DNA of 64,000 bases from Streptococcus sp. CF8_St5-11 (GCF_024295625.1 NZ_JANCOJ010000001.1:1-64000), one strand, 5' to 3'. Positions 36,772 through 45,920 are shown, numbered from the stretch's first letter. The notes: generated by a model not told the origin, from the letters alone. Made by a program: numbers and translations.

Positions 36772-37005
36772 TTGGCAAACATTAAATCAGCTATCAAACG
36801 CGCTGAATTGAACGTTAAACAAAACGAAAAAAACTCAGCTCAAAAATCAGCTATGCGTACTGCAATCAAAGCTTTTGAAGCAAACCCATCTGAAGAACTT
36901 TACCGCGCTGCTAGCTCAGCTATCGATAAAGCAGAAACTAAAGGTTTGATCCACAAGAACAAAGCTAGCCGTGATAAAGCACGTCTTGCAGCGAAACTTG
37001 GTTAA
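36772..37005 (+). CDS. rpsT: 30S ribosomal protein S20
   Basis: This 77-aa basic protein ([20 protein letters not shown]…) is S20, a 16S rRNA-binding protein of the small subunit. The start is TTG at 36772: GGAGGTGA lies seven nucleotides before it, and S20 proteins begin with ANIKSA. A longer in-frame ATG would place the ribosome site inside the gene. Weak start codons are known for rpsT in other bacteria, where they serve autoregulation. Confidence 0.93.
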   Translation: MANIKSAIKRAELNVKQNEKNSAQKSAMRTAIKAFEANPSEELYRAASSAIDKAETKGLIHKNKASRDKARLAAKLG

Positions 37006-37025
37006 TCAAGAACAGCATAAAAATC

Positions 37026-37047
37026 AAGCTCTCCGGAGCTTTTTTTG
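37026..37047 (+). terminator. Intrinsic terminator of rpsT
   Basis: AAGCTC (37026–37031) pairs with GAGCTT (37036–37041) around TCCG, with a run of seven Ts. Confidence 0.88.
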
Positions 37048-37071
37048 TGCCTAATTTTTTGAAAGGTGCTT

Positions 37072-37581
37072 ATGAAAATCGTTATTATCGGCTATTCTGG
37101 CTCAGGTAAATCCACCTTGGCTGAAAACTTAGCCCGCCACTACTCCATTCCAAAGCTCCACATGGATACCCTTCAATTTCAACCGGGCTGGATAGACAGT
37201 GACCGGGATTGGATGGAGAAAGAGATGAGACAGTTTCTCGGCGATCATAAAGACTGGGTCATTGATGGCAATTACTCTTGGTGCTGCTATGAGGAAAGAA
37301 TGGAGCAAGCAGACCACATTATCTTTCTCAATTTCTCTCGTTGGAACTGTCTCTTTAGAGCCTGGAAACGATACCGTCGTTATAAGGGACGCGTTCGCGA
37401 GAGTATGGCAGCAGGCTGCCCTGAACGCTTAGATTGGGAATTCATCCGTTGGATCCTTTGGGATGGTCGAACTAAGAATGCCAAAGAAAGGTATCGAAAT
37501 ATCCGTTCTACTTATACCGATAAATTCATCTCTCTCAAGAATCAAAAAGAACTCGATGCATTTCTAAAAACAATACAATAA
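37072..37581 (+). CDS. P-loop kinase-like protein (annotated as topology modulation protein/FlaR-like)
   Basis: This 169-aa protein has Walker A (GYSGSGKST, residues 7–15), then LHMDTLQFQPGW, WVIDGNYSW and a lid-like region with RRYKGRVRESMAAGCPERLDWEFIRWI. These mark the small adenylate-kinase-like NTPases often labelled DNA topology modulation proteins; the true substrate is unknown. ATG 37072 follows GAAAGG; GTG 37066 is less well placed. Confidence 0.8.
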   Translation: MKIVIIGYSGSGKSTLAENLARHYSIPKLHMDTLQFQPGWIDSDRDWMEKEMRQFLGDHKDWVIDGNYSWCCYEERMEQADHIIFLNFSRWNCLFRAWKRYRRYKGRVRESMAAGCPERLDWEFIRWILWDGRTKNAKERYRNIRSTYTDKFISLKNQKELDAFLKTIQ

Positions 37582-37616
37582 AAAAGGTTGGGATATCAAT
37601 CCCAACCTTTTCTTAT
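37580..37616. terminator. Bidirectional terminator
   Basis: AAAAGGTTGGGAT pairs with ATCCCAACCTTTT around ATCA, between two convergent genes, with A and T runs on both sides. Confidence 0.88.
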
Positions 37617-38392
37617 TTATCAACGTAATCGCCACCGGTGAAGCCATAGTATTCTTCCAGACTCAAACCTGAGTCCGCGATATCTTGCGCTTCTTTTCCG
37701 ATATAGCGGAGATGCCAGCTTTCTGGCATGTAGCCTGTCACTTTTTCTTTTCCTTCTTGGTAACGAACCACAAAGCCATATTTAGCAGCATTCTTGAGCA
37801 ACCACTTACTTGGTCCAGGTTCGGTTACCAAATTACCACTGGTATCGATTAAATCAAAGGTCAAACCAGTTTGGTGTTCACTATAACCCGGTCTTGCAGA
37901 ATAACGATCGGCGGCTTCCTGACCATCTTGATTGACATAGTTTTGGTAGAGGCCAACTTGGGTATCGTAGCTACGAAAACCACTATATTGGTCACTGATC
38001 GGATATCCTTCTGCCTGCATGGCTGCGATCAATTCATGAAGGGCTGAAACAGCTTCAGGATCTTCACCTGGGTTAAAGTCAGGCGACAAGGGATAATGTT
38101 TGTTGGCGATCATAACCTCACCATATTTCCCTTTGACACTATAGTAAGAACCATTATAGCTGACACCAGAGTCCACTTTGACATCTGACTTACCAGCTTT
38201 TGAAGACTCTTCTTTGCCAGTCTCTTTTGATGGATTCTTTGCAGAAGACGTTTCTTTGGAAGACTTGGTTTGCGTTTGTTTGCTTTCTTCTTTTGCAGAA
38301 GATTTAGAACTAGTGGAATGAGATTGGGAGCAAGCTGTCAGGGTTAACAAGGCAACTGTCACCAAAGTTAATTTGGAAAATCTTGCTTTCAT
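37613..38392 (-). CDS. L,D/D,D-carboxypeptidase lipoprotein, M15B family (DacB/LdcB/VanY-like)
   Basis: This 259-aa lipoprotein has a lipobox LTAC (Cys at residue 21), a Ser/Lys-rich linker (about 22–75), and a M15B peptidase domain with SGFRSYDTQVGLYQNY, the zinc motif SEHQTGLTFDL and the catalytic/zinc ESWHLRYIG. Such enzymes trim the terminal residue of peptidoglycan stem peptides. The pneumococcal DacB, an L,D-carboxypeptidase, is the likely ortholog. It lies 9 nt after a membrane protein gene, with AGGAG before its ATG. Confidence 0.87.
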   Translation of the reverse strand: MKARFSKLTLVTVALLTLTACSQSHSTSSKSSAKEESKQTQTKSSKETSSAKNPSKETGKEESSKAGKSDVKVDSGVSYNGSYYSVKGKYGEVMIANKHYPLSPDFNPGEDPEAVSALHELIAAMQAEGYPISDQYSGFRSYDTQVGLYQNYVNQDGQEAADRYSARPGYSEHQTGLTFDLIDTSGNLVTEPGPSKWLLKNAAKYGFVVRYQEGKEKVTGYMPESWHLRYIGKEAQDIADSGLSLEEYYGFTGGDYVDK

Positions 38393-38401
38393 GGGAATCT
38401 C

Positions 38402-40189
38402 CTATGATTCTTTTGTTACGACAATATCTGTAATCACATAACTTGCACCTACTTTTTTCAAGGTGTAGGTCTTGTACTTGCGGTTTTGTGAATCTGGATG
38501 GCTATCTGTATAATGCACGGTAAAGTCTTCATAAGTCTTGATCGTTACCACACCATTTTCTTCCGTGACACTTTGAATGTCCAAAGCTCCTGGAGTATAG
38601 TAGTCAATCTTAGCCTTTCGAACACCATCACCAGTTGTGAACTCAACCATGTCTTTGTAGGCTTGACTTTGTGTGTCATAGTATTTAGAGTAGGTGTTAT
38701 TTCGATTTGAAACGGAGCTAAAGACAGCGTCGCGGTACTCTTTCAAGAATTCTTCCGCCAAGGTCCGATTTTGTTCTTCTTTGGCAGCTTGCGCTTTCTT
38801 AGCATCTTGTGCACTCTTGATGCGTTTTAGGGTATCTTTGACTAGTTTAAGTTCGATCGGATCGTTCTCACCCTCTTCAATCGTCACCTTAGCCTTTTCA
38901 GTTGTATAGGTTTCCCCATTCATGTTGAAGACGGCATGTACTTCAATTTCTTGATAAGGAATGCTGTCTACTTCAAAGGTCGTGCTGGTTCCGACTTCTT
39001 TGCCGTTGACCACAACCTTCACATCCGTTGGGTTTTCAACTTCATCTGGGAACTCAACTTCTAAATTGCGTTTTTCAGAATTCAACTGCAATTCTAAATT
39101 ATTCTTTGTTGCTTTTTTAGGATTGAGATGGATCTTAGAAGTAACATTTCCGACCTCTGTTTTAGCAGTCAATTCCATTTCTTTTGTATTGTAATGGAAA
39201 TAACCAAGGTCTGTCACTGCATCTTTCTTCAAGGTCACTGTTTTATTGGCAGCCACTTTGAGTTTGGCTTGATCCAAATTGGTCTTGACCTTCACTTGCA
39301 CTGGATAGCTGGCCACACGGTATTCTTGGAAGATTCCAAATTTCTTGTCCGCTTTTTCCAAACCAAAGATCTTGTTTCCAGATTTATCCGTATAGCTGCC
39401 TTCTCCACCATTATCAATGATCTTGTTCAACTCTGTGCCGATATCGACCCCTTGATCTTCCATGCTGGTAATAAAGCTTTCGGCTTCATCCTTTGTCCAT
39501 TTATCGTTATCGGTTGAAAGCAGATCTGCTGCTTCGCGATAATCCTTGGTGTCCACTGCCTTAATAAATTTATCTGCAGTCACTTCGACACGCGTTGTTG
39601 ACTGGAAGTAAAAGAAGGCTGCTACCAAAGCGATCACAAGGACTGCAATAGCAGAAATAATCCCAATTTTCTTCTTGGAAAGTTTCTTTTCACCCTTCGT
39701 TTTAGGGGCCTTTTGTTTTTTCTGAGCTGGGCCTGCTTCTGTAACATTTGGACCAGCAAAGACCTGCGTTTGCTCAGCGGCAAGTGGAGCCGTATACTCT
39801 TGAGTTTGCTGTTGAGGGACATATTCCTGTGTTTCTTCAGTTGCATCTGGGGTTACAAATTCTGCTTCAGGCACAGGTCCTACAAAAAACTCAAAGTTTT
39901 GACTTTTAGCCGCGGTAAATTCTTCTGCACTTGGCTTTCGCCCATAGGTTTCTTCAAAATGTTGCAACCAAGCCTGACGAGCTGCTAGAAGTGGATCGAC
40001 ATTCTTCACTTCTTCAACTGGTTCAACCACTGGTTCCTCAACAGGAGCGTCTTCCTCTGCTGGGGCATTTCCTGCGATAGACTGAATTTGTTTCAAATCA
40101 AATCCACAAGCTTTCCCAGCCATAAACTCTTCTGGTGACGGTTTGCGACCGATCACTTTTTCAAATAATTCAACCCATTTCTTTTGCAT
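38402..40189 (-). CDS. TcaA-like membrane protein with two N-terminal W-FE-GR-EEF modules
   Basis: This 595-aa protein begins with two copies of a 25–30-residue module (WVELFEKVIGRKPSPEEF and WLQHFEETYGRKPSAEEF) separated by an acidic Pro/Glu linker. A Lys-rich stretch, one helix (about residues 176–200, IGIISAIAVLVIALVAAFFY), and a long extracytoplasmic part with TcaA-like repeated beta domains follow, then a C-terminal domain ending DIVVTKES. TcaA proteins affect cell-wall antibiotic tolerance in staphylococci; the role here is unknown. ATG 40189 follows GAGGGAG. The upstream neighbour carries the same N-terminal module. Confidence 0.7.
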   Translation of the reverse strand: MQKKWVELFEKVIGRKPSPEEFMAGKACGFDLKQIQSIAGNAPAEEDAPVEEPVVEPVEEVKNVDPLLAARQAWLQHFEETYGRKPSAEEFTAAKSQNFEFFVGPVPEAEFVTPDATEETQEYVPQQQTQEYTAPLAAEQTQVFAGPNVTEAGPAQKKQKAPKTKGEKKLSKKKIGIISAIAVLVIALVAAFFYFQSTTRVEVTADKFIKAVDTKDYREAADLLSTDNDKWTKDEAESFITSMEDQGVDIGTELNKIIDNGGEGSYTDKSGNKIFGLEKADKKFGIFQEYRVASYPVQVKVKTNLDQAKLKVAANKTVTLKKDAVTDLGYFHYNTKEMELTAKTEVGNVTSKIHLNPKKATKNNLELQLNSEKRNLEVEFPDEVENPTDVKVVVNGKEVGTSTTFEVDSIPYQEIEVHAVFNMNGETYTTEKAKVTIEEGENDPIELKLVKDTLKRIKSAQDAKKAQAAKEEQNRTLAEEFLKEYRDAVFSSVSNRNNTYSKYYDTQSQAYKDMVEFTTGDGVRKAKIDYYTPGALDIQSVTEENGVVTIKTYEDFTVHYTDSHPDSQNRKYKTYTLKKVGASYVITDIVVTKES

Positions 40190-40205
40190 GGATCTCTTCT
40201 CCCTC

Positions 40206-40246
40206 ATTATAAAATAGGGAAAGTGGGTTCCCCCACCTTCCGTTTT
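40206..40246 (-). terminator. Hairpin and -10 box between two module-bearing genes
   Basis: On the minus strand GGAAGGTGGG pairs with CCCACTTTCC, followed by TATTTTATAAT. The T-rich tail includes TATAAT (40211–40206), so a terminator and a promoter may overlap here. Confidence 0.5.
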
Positions 40247-40255
40247 GTGATATTG

Positions 40256-41278
40256 TTAGAATCCAAAGTTAGAGAAATTTGGAGCACTTGGAATAAATCC
40301 TACGGCTACTTGTTCTAAAATACGAGCATTCACATAAATGACAAAGATGGCAATGAGAAGCAAGACAACAGATGATGCTACTAGAAGCAAGAATTTATCT
40401 GCTTTAAAGCTTGTCTTGTTCAATCCTTGATGAACGACATAGCATGTTCCAACAAAGAACAAGAAGAAAATAAGGAAGTTTACAAAGCCATAAAATTCAT
40501 AAACTTTTACAAGACCTACTAAGAAAGCAAGAAGGGCAAGTGGCAAAGTGTAAACAGACAAACGTCCAAACTCTTCAAATGAACGACCGTAACTATATTC
40601 CTTGTCTTGAAGAACCACACGACGAACAAAGAATCCAGCTACTTGGAAGGCGTAAAGGCTAAAGAATAGGGAAATCAATGTCAACATAAAGGCACGGAAA
40701 TCCATTCCATAACCACCTGTAGCTCCACTAGCTGTGAAGAAAGTTGATAGTGTCAAGACAAAGGCAGTCAAGACATACTGTAAAATTCCGTTAAGAGCTT
40801 TTGGATTTTCTACAGCTGTTGGACGTTTCAAAGCTGAAAGGAACCAATTCCAGTAACCACCAACGGCTACACCAAATTGACTTGGTTGGGCAGGATAAGG
40901 TTGTCCTGGTTGACCTTGGTAAGGAGCTTGTTGATAAGCTGCTTGAGTAGGTTGTTGGTAGGCTTGCTGTGGAGCTTGAGGGGCAGGCTCTTGAACTGGA
41001 GCTGCGACTGGTTCTTCAGTAGGGGCAGTTGGCGCTGCGACAAAGTCTGGAGCTTGAGGAGCTGCTGGCGCTGCAACAAACTCTGGAGCTTGTGGAGCAG
41101 CAACTGGTTCTTCCACAGGTGCAGTTGGTGCTGCGACAAATTCTGGGGCTTGTGGGGTTTCTGGAACCACTACTTCTTCTTGAAATTCTCCTGCAGCCAG
41201 TGCTTGAGCAATTTCTTCTGCACTAGCAGAACGACCATTTACGGCTTCGAAATAATCCAGCCAATCTTGTTTTGACAT
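40256..41278 (-). CDS. DUF6574/Yip1-like membrane protein with W-FE-GR-EE module and Ala/Pro repeats
   Basis: This 340-aa protein has one N-terminal module (WLDYFEAVNGRSASAEE), then imperfect repeats of the type PQAPEFVAAPTAPVEEPVAA (about residues 41–100), a Gln/Pro/Tyr-rich stretch (about 100–135), and five membrane helices (about 165–335). I do not know its function. The repeats and Gln-rich stretch are low complexity and could vary in copy number between strains. It has a strong promoter (41313–41341) and AAGGAG before its ATG. Confidence 0.7.
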   Translation of the reverse strand: MSKQDWLDYFEAVNGRSASAEEIAQALAAGEFQEEVVVPETPQAPEFVAAPTAPVEEPVAAPQAPEFVAAPAAPQAPDFVAAPTAPTEEPVAAPVQEPAPQAPQQAYQQPTQAAYQQAPYQGQPGQPYPAQPSQFGVAVGGYWNWFLSALKRPTAVENPKALNGILQYVLTAFVLTLSTFFTASGATGGYGMDFRAFMLTLISLFFSLYAFQVAGFFVRRVVLQDKEYSYGRSFEEFGRLSVYTLPLALLAFLVGLVKVYEFYGFVNFLIFFLFFVGTCYVVHQGLNKTSFKADKFLLLVASSVVLLLIAIFVIYVNARILEQVAVGFIPSAPNFSNFGF

Positions 41279-41312
41279 AATGAATCTCCTTAACTATTGT
41301 TTATACTAGGGT

Positions 41313-41341
41313 ATTATACAAAATTTCTGAACCATTTTCAA
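41313..41341 (-). promoter_or_regulatory. Promoter of the DUF6574-like gene
   Basis: On the minus strand TTGAAA (41341–41336), 17-nt spacer, TATAAT (41318–41313). Confidence 0.78.
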
Positions 41342-41416
41342 TGAAAGACTGGAAAATCCCTGTAATATCTTTTGAAAAACATACAAATTCTACTCATTTT
41401 TAGAAATTAGTAAAGA

Positions 41417-41440
41417 AAACGACCTCTTTTCAGAGGTCAT
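41417..41440 (-). terminator. Terminator of the rhodanese gene
   Basis: GACCTC (41421–41426) and GAGGTC (41433–41438) pair, with a T-rich run on the minus strand. Confidence 0.75.
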
Positions 41441-41443
41441 TTT

Positions 41444-41728
41444 TTAGGATTCAAATGCATCCATGCCACCTTGGACGTTGGTCACATCATAGCCTTGCTC
41501 TTCCAAAAATTGGCAAGCACGTGCTGATCGTCGCCCTGACTTGCAGATGACATAATAGGGATGATCCTTCTCTAATTCCTGGTAGCGATTTGCTAACTCA
41601 GATAAGGGAAGAAGACGAACCCCATCTAAGTGAAGGGCATCATATTCCTCCTGCTCGCGTACATCAAGAACGTGTATATCTCCTTGTTGATAAGCTTGGT
41701 AAAAGCTTGAAAATGGAATTTCTTTCAT
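41444..41728 (-). CDS. Rhodanese-like domain protein
   Basis: This 94-aa single-domain protein has the rhodanese elements VLDVREQEEYDALHLDGV and the active-site loop CKSGRRSA, where the Cys could carry a persulfide. Family members transfer sulfur or bind other thiophiles; the partner is unknown. GGAG precedes the ATG. It follows the deacylase gene by 13 nt and ends the cluster. Confidence 0.88.
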   Translation of the reverse strand: MKEIPFSSFYQAYQQGDIHVLDVREQEEYDALHLDGVRLLPLSELANRYQELEKDHPYYVICKSGRRSARACQFLEEQGYDVTNVQGGMDAFES

Positions 41729-41741
41729 GATTTCTCCTTTG

Positions 41742-42233
41742 TTATGGAAGGGTTAGAATTTCATAATGAAAGCCAATAGCCTCTAAAAATCGGAACAAGT
41801 CTTGGGTTTTAATAAAGATCGTTTTTTCGTTGGTATTGGGATGAAAGGTCATGATCTCCTCTGACACAATGTCTTTATCGAAATAGACTCGAATATCTTT
41901 TTCTTCATTGTTCAATAAACCAAATGGAGAAACCGTTCCTGGCGGTAATTGCATTTTTTCAGCTAAAGAATCTGCTGAAGCCATGCGGATCCGGTTGGCT
42001 TCCACTTGCTCTTTGAAATCATCCATATCCAATGGCTTCTGGTCATCCATGATGAGCAAATAGTATTGGGTTTTCTTCTTGTTGGTCAAAAACATGGTCT
42101 TGGTCCGGACACCTTCTAAGCCTTCAATATAAGAATCCGCTTGCTCCGTCGTGAATGCAGGTGGGTGTTCCACCACATCAAATGAAATTCCCAACTCATC
42201 TAATTTTTCTTTAACTTGTTGATAAGGATCCAT
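41742..42233 (-). CDS. Prolyl-tRNA editing protein ProX/PrdX-like (YbaK/EbsC superfamily)
   Basis: This 163-aa protein resembles free-standing editing domains: VVEHPPAFTTEQA, GVRTKTMFLTNKKK with the conserved Lys, PPGTVSPFGLLN, and FHPNTNEKT. The family (ProX/PrdX) hydrolyses mischarged Ala-tRNA(Pro). It lies 12 nt after the glycosylase-like gene and 13 nt before the rhodanese gene in one direction, suggesting an operon. Confidence 0.85.
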   Translation of the reverse strand: MDPYQQVKEKLDELGISFDVVEHPPAFTTEQADSYIEGLEGVRTKTMFLTNKKKTQYYLLIMDDQKPLDMDDFKEQVEANRIRMASADSLAEKMQLPPGTVSPFGLLNNEEKDIRVYFDKDIVSEEIMTFHPNTNEKTIFIKTQDLFRFLEAIGFHYEILTLP

Positions 42234-42245
42234 CTTCGCTCTCCT

Positions 42246-42830
42246 TTATTTTTGAATGATCTCTTGGACTAAGGTTTGCAATTCTGGGACCACTTCTGCC
42301 TCAAACCAAGGATTTTTAGCCATCCAGATTTGATTGCGAGGGGAAGGGTGAACAAGTGGAAAATAGGTTGGCAAATAGTCTTTAAAATGGTGAACGCGTT
42401 CGGTTACTTTGCCACTAACCTTTTCATGAAGGTAGTATGCTTGGGCATATTGTCCAATTAAGAGGGTCAATTCAATATCCGGACACTCCTTGAGGAGTTG
42501 AGGGTGCCACTTTTCCGCAAAGCCTTTGCGAGGTGGAAGGTCACCAGATTTTCCATGCCCTGGGAAATAAAAGTCCATAGGAATGACCGCAAACAAACCA
42601 GAATTATAAAAGGTGTCTTCGTCAACTCCTAACCATTCGCGCAGGCGGTCACCACTCTTATCCTTCCAGTAAATACCAGCTTCTTCCGTCTTCATCCCTG
42701 GAGCTTGTCCGATGATATTGATGCGAGCTGTCTTTGGAGCTGCAAAGAGTGGCTCGATTCCTTTATCCGTATATTCTTTATTTTGAGGATCTGCCATAAT
42801 GGCTTGTTTAATGCTTTCAATCGTTGACAT
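42246..42830 (-). CDS. Uracil-DNA glycosylase family protein
   Basis: This 194-aa protein has the UDG-superfamily motif GQAPGMKTEEAG (water-activating region), a central YAQAYYL segment, and the C-terminal HPSPRNQIW loop. It belongs to the smaller UDG-like branch and not to the Ung family. It probably removes deaminated or damaged bases; specificity is unknown. AAGGAGG precedes the ATG. Confidence 0.83.
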   Translation of the reverse strand: MSTIESIKQAIMADPQNKEYTDKGIEPLFAAPKTARINIIGQAPGMKTEEAGIYWKDKSGDRLREWLGVDEDTFYNSGLFAVIPMDFYFPGHGKSGDLPPRKGFAEKWHPQLLKECPDIELTLLIGQYAQAYYLHEKVSGKVTERVHHFKDYLPTYFPLVHPSPRNQIWMAKNPWFEAEVVPELQTLVQEIIQK

Positions 42831-42845
42831 AAGTCCTCCTTCTAT

Positions 42846-42876
42846 GGAAAAACTCAGCCAGAAAAACTGGCCGAGT
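42846..42876 (-). terminator. Intrinsic terminator of pepV
   Basis: On the minus strand ACTCGGCCAG pairs with CTGGCTGAGT around five Ts, followed by a T run. Confidence 0.82.
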
Positions 42877-42882
42877 AGTGGA

Positions 42883-44289
42883 TTATTTGATTAGTTCATA
42901 GATGGCTTCTGCGTAAATAGCTGCTGCACGATAGAGGTCTTCAACATCTGCGAACTCATTAGCTTGGTGCATAGTATTGACATAGTCTGGGAACATAGCT
43001 CCAAAGGCAACCCCACGTTTCAAGAGGCGACCAAAGGTACCACCACCGATCACTTGTTCATGTCCTTTGAGGCCAGTTTGTTTTTCGTAAACACGCAAGA
43101 GGGTGGATACCAATTCATCATCCATCGGAACATAGTGAGGTGTGTGACCGTGGGCTGACAAGCTTACTGTAGCCACTCCTTCGATCTTTTCAAGGGTGGA
43201 TTTGATGGTTTCAGGATCTGTACCTTGAGGGTAACGGATATTGAGGGCAATAGTGTTGTCTGCTTGGCTTTCATCAAAATGGAAGACACCTGCATTCATG
43301 CTCAATGGTCCCATTTTCGCATCTGTATGGGCAATTCCTAATTTTTCACCGGCAAAATCTTCGTGAAGAAGTGAAGCTGTCACATGAAGGTAAGCCTTAG
43401 CAGCACAACCAAAATCAAATTGGTTCAACAAGAGAGCCAAGTAGGTCGCACCATTAATTCCATCTTCAGGGGTTGATCCGTGAGCAGATTTCCCAACAAT
43501 CGTAACGGTATAGGTTTCTTCATCAACAGTTGAGATTTCATACTTGAGCTGGTGTTCCTTAGCAAAGGCATCTAAGAGGCCAGCAAGATCTGGTAGTTGT
43601 CCAGAAACGACTGCAGTCGCTGACTCTGGTACCATGTTTTCACGAAGGCCACCTGTAAAGCTATGAAGATGGGCACTTCCTGTGTTGTCATTTCCAAAAT
43701 GAAGGTACTCAGTGATGTTTCCTTTTTCCCCATTGATGATTGGGAATTCCGCATCTGGTGAGAAGCCAAAATCTGGCTCAGGAAGTCCGACATGTTTGAA
43801 ATAGTAATCCATGTCGCCCCATCCTGATTCTTCATCCGTACCGACAACAAAGCGCACGCGCTTAGAAACAGGGAGTCCTAGGTCTTTAATGATCTTCAAA
43901 CCATAGTAGCAGGCCATTGTAGGCCCTTTATCATCAGACGAACCACGCGCATAGAGCTTGCCATCGATAATTTCTGGTTTGTATGGATCCGTCTTCCAGC
44001 CACTACCTGCAGGCACGACATCCATATGGGCAAAGATCCCAAGTTCTTCTTCTCCTTCACCAAAGGTAAAGTGACCGGCATAATTGTCGACATTCTTGGT
44101 TTCATAGCCATCACGTTTAGCAATTTCCAAGAATTTTTCAAGAGCTTTTACAGGACCAGGTCCAAAAGGATGCTCTGCATCTGCCTTGCTGTCATCGCGT
44201 TCAGAATTGATTTCCAAGAGGCTGTATAGGTCAGCCATCATCTCATCGCGACGTTTTTCTACTTCTGCTTTAAAGTCAACTGTTGTCAT
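42883..44289 (-). CDS. pepV: Dipeptidase PepV (M20 family)
   Basis: This 468-aa dinuclear zinc peptidase shows the M20 metal motifs [19 protein letters not shown] with the bridging Asp, and TDEESGWGD with the catalytic Glu, plus the C-terminal IGGGTFGR and HQANEF. Its length and sequence fit PepV, a broad dipeptidase used in amino acid release from peptides. GAGGAGG lies before the ATG. Confidence 0.94.
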   Translation of the reverse strand: MTTVDFKAEVEKRRDEMMADLYSLLEINSERDDSKADAEHPFGPGPVKALEKFLEIAKRDGYETKNVDNYAGHFTFGEGEEELGIFAHMDVVPAGSGWKTDPYKPEIIDGKLYARGSSDDKGPTMACYYGLKIIKDLGLPVSKRVRFVVGTDEESGWGDMDYYFKHVGLPEPDFGFSPDAEFPIINGEKGNITEYLHFGNDNTGSAHLHSFTGGLRENMVPESATAVVSGQLPDLAGLLDAFAKEHQLKYEISTVDEETYTVTIVGKSAHGSTPEDGINGATYLALLLNQFDFGCAAKAYLHVTASLLHEDFAGEKLGIAHTDAKMGPLSMNAGVFHFDESQADNTIALNIRYPQGTDPETIKSTLEKIEGVATVSLSAHGHTPHYVPMDDELVSTLLRVYEKQTGLKGHEQVIGGGTFGRLLKRGVAFGAMFPDYVNTMHQANEFADVEDLYRAAAIYAEAIYELIK

Positions 44290-44323
44290 GAATTCCTCCT
44301 CGATCTTCTATTTGCTAATTGGC

Positions 44324-44929
44324 TTAGCGTTTGTCAATGATTTCGTCCACTGGTAAGCGATAGCTTGGCTCTACTTTTTCAGCCGCATAGCCAACCGTAA
44401 TCAAGACTTCCGGACGGAAACGCTCTTCGATGTCCAATACTTCATTGATTTTCGATTTATCAAATCCCAAAATAATATTGGTTCCAATGCCTTGGTCTGT
44501 CAAAGCAAGTACCAAGTTCATAGCCACAAGACCGGCATTCAAAGCCAAGTAATCACTTGTTTGTTGGGCATCATAGCGCGCAAATTCAGCAGGAAGATTT
44601 TGCATAAAGTATTGCAACTGCTCGTCTGTGAAGTTTTTCACCCCACCGACACGCGCAATCTTGCGAGCCCGTTTTTGCAAATCAGTATCTGTAAAGAGGG
44701 CGATGGTCACAGGGGCTTCCATGACTTGATCATAGTTTGCACCATAGGCTAATTTTGCCAATTCCGCATTTTTTTGACGAACGACCACAAATTTCCAAGG
44801 CTGGCTATTGTGGGCACTAGGGGCCAAGGTTGCGATCTCAATGGCAGTCCGTACATCCTTTGGATCGACCGGTTGGTCAGTGAAATGCTTGATCGCATGG
44901 CGTTTTTTATTGAGCTCTAGAAATTTCAT
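44324..44929 (-). CDS. Nitroreductase family protein
   Basis: This 201-aa FMN-dependent oxidoreductase has the N-terminal RHAIKHF phosphate-binding region, APSAHNSQPWKFVVV, and the C-terminal VGYAAEKVEPSYRLP. It likely reduces nitro or quinone compounds using NAD(P)H. It is 34 nt upstream of pepV on the same strand. An extended -10 (TGTTAAAAT, minus strand, near 44964–44972) lies upstream. Confidence 0.88.
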   Translation of the reverse strand: MKFLELNKKRHAIKHFTDQPVDPKDVRTAIEIATLAPSAHNSQPWKFVVVRQKNAELAKLAYGANYDQVMEAPVTIALFTDTDLQKRARKIARVGGVKNFTDEQLQYFMQNLPAEFARYDAQQTSDYLALNAGLVAMNLVLALTDQGIGTNIILGFDKSKINEVLDIEERFRPEVLITVGYAAEKVEPSYRLPVDEIIDKR

Positions 44930-45012
44930 AAGCTTCTTCCTTTTCTATTTCTGTTACCTCTATTTTAACACAAAATGAAAGAGCTTGCAGGGTTTTACAG
45001 CCTAAGATTGTG

Positions 45013-45051
45013 AAAAAAGAAGCGGACATTTTGAAGATCCGCTTCTTTTTT
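45013..45051 (-). terminator. Terminator of the metallophosphoesterase gene (symmetric)
   Basis: AAAAAAGAAGCGGA pairs with TCCGCTTCTTTTTT. Confidence 0.85.
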
Positions 45052-45077
45052 ATAGGTTGAATACACAAGAGATCTAC

Positions 45078-45920
45078 CTATGATTCATTGGAAAGATTGA
45101 AATAGGCTGCTACTGCTTTGGTATATCCGTATTTCTCAATTAAGCTAGTTAGGAGCTCGATGTTATGACCCCGATAGTTATCCTCGCGTCTCAATTCTTC
45201 GTACATCTCAATAAAGGGGAGGCCCTTGTCCTTGGCATCTTGGAGCTCTGCTTCATAGTCATAGGCCACCTTACGAAATTGCAGGTTGGTCACCCCATCT
45301 TCTTCGACATCGATTAGCGCATACTGAGCTCTGTGGTTTTGAATTGGTTCCCAGTCAAAATAAGGCATGCCAATAGTCCCCGGATTGAGGATCTGCTGAC
45401 CCTGGCTGCCATAGCGAAGCAACTGCTTGTGGACATGACCGTAGATCGCCAGATCCGTCTGGTCATCCAGCAATTGGTCAAAGTTCTCCGTCGCATTTGC
45501 TGGACGCAAGTCTCCACCATAATTCTTTTCTGGCAAATTGTGGGTCAGTGAAAAGCGAATGCCATTGACCTCCTTCTTCTCTACCAATGGAAGGGATCGA
45601 AGCCAATCAATTCGCTTAGGATCCAGTCCTTCCATAAGGTACTGAGTGAGGCGAAGGAGTTGGATCTCCTGCGGATCCTCAAGTCCGTACTCGCCATCCA
45701 AGGCTTCTAAGAGACAATCGTCCCAATTTCCCCGAACAGCCGCTGTGATCGGAATCGCATCCAGCAACTCAAAAAGGTCATCTCTTCCAGGCCCTGGAAG
45801 CAAAATGTCACCTAAAAGCCAGTATTCCGTCGCGCCTAGAGCACGCGCATCCGCAATTACTGCCTCCAGGGCTGTCGTATCTCCGTGGATATCAGATAAA
45901 ATAGCGATTCGATGGTTCAT
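45078..45920 (-). CDS. Metallophosphoesterase (calcineurin-like)
   Basis: This 280-aa protein has the full metallophosphoesterase motif set: ILSDIHGD, GDILLPGPG, RGNWDD, SLTHNLP and YGHVHK. The substrate is unknown; related YfcE/PrpE-type proteins act on cyclic nucleotides, diadenosine compounds or phosphoproteins. ATG 45920 follows AGGAG; the longer frame upstream crosses the promoter. Its promoter is one of three similar junctions flanking the toxin/immunity islet. Confidence 0.88.
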   Translation of the reverse strand: MNHRIAILSDIHGDTTALEAVIADARALGATEYWLLGDILLPGPGRDDLFELLDAIPITAAVRGNWDDCLLEALDGEYGLEDPQEIQLLRLTQYLMEGLDPKRIDWLRSLPLVEKKEVNGIRFSLTHNLPEKNYGGDLRPANATENFDQLLDDQTDLAIYGHVHKQLLRYGSQGQQILNPGTIGMPYFDWEPIQNHRAQYALIDVEEDGVTNLQFRKVAYDYEAELQDAKDKGLPFIEMYEELRREDNYRGHNIELLTSLIEKYGYTKAVAAYFNLSNES

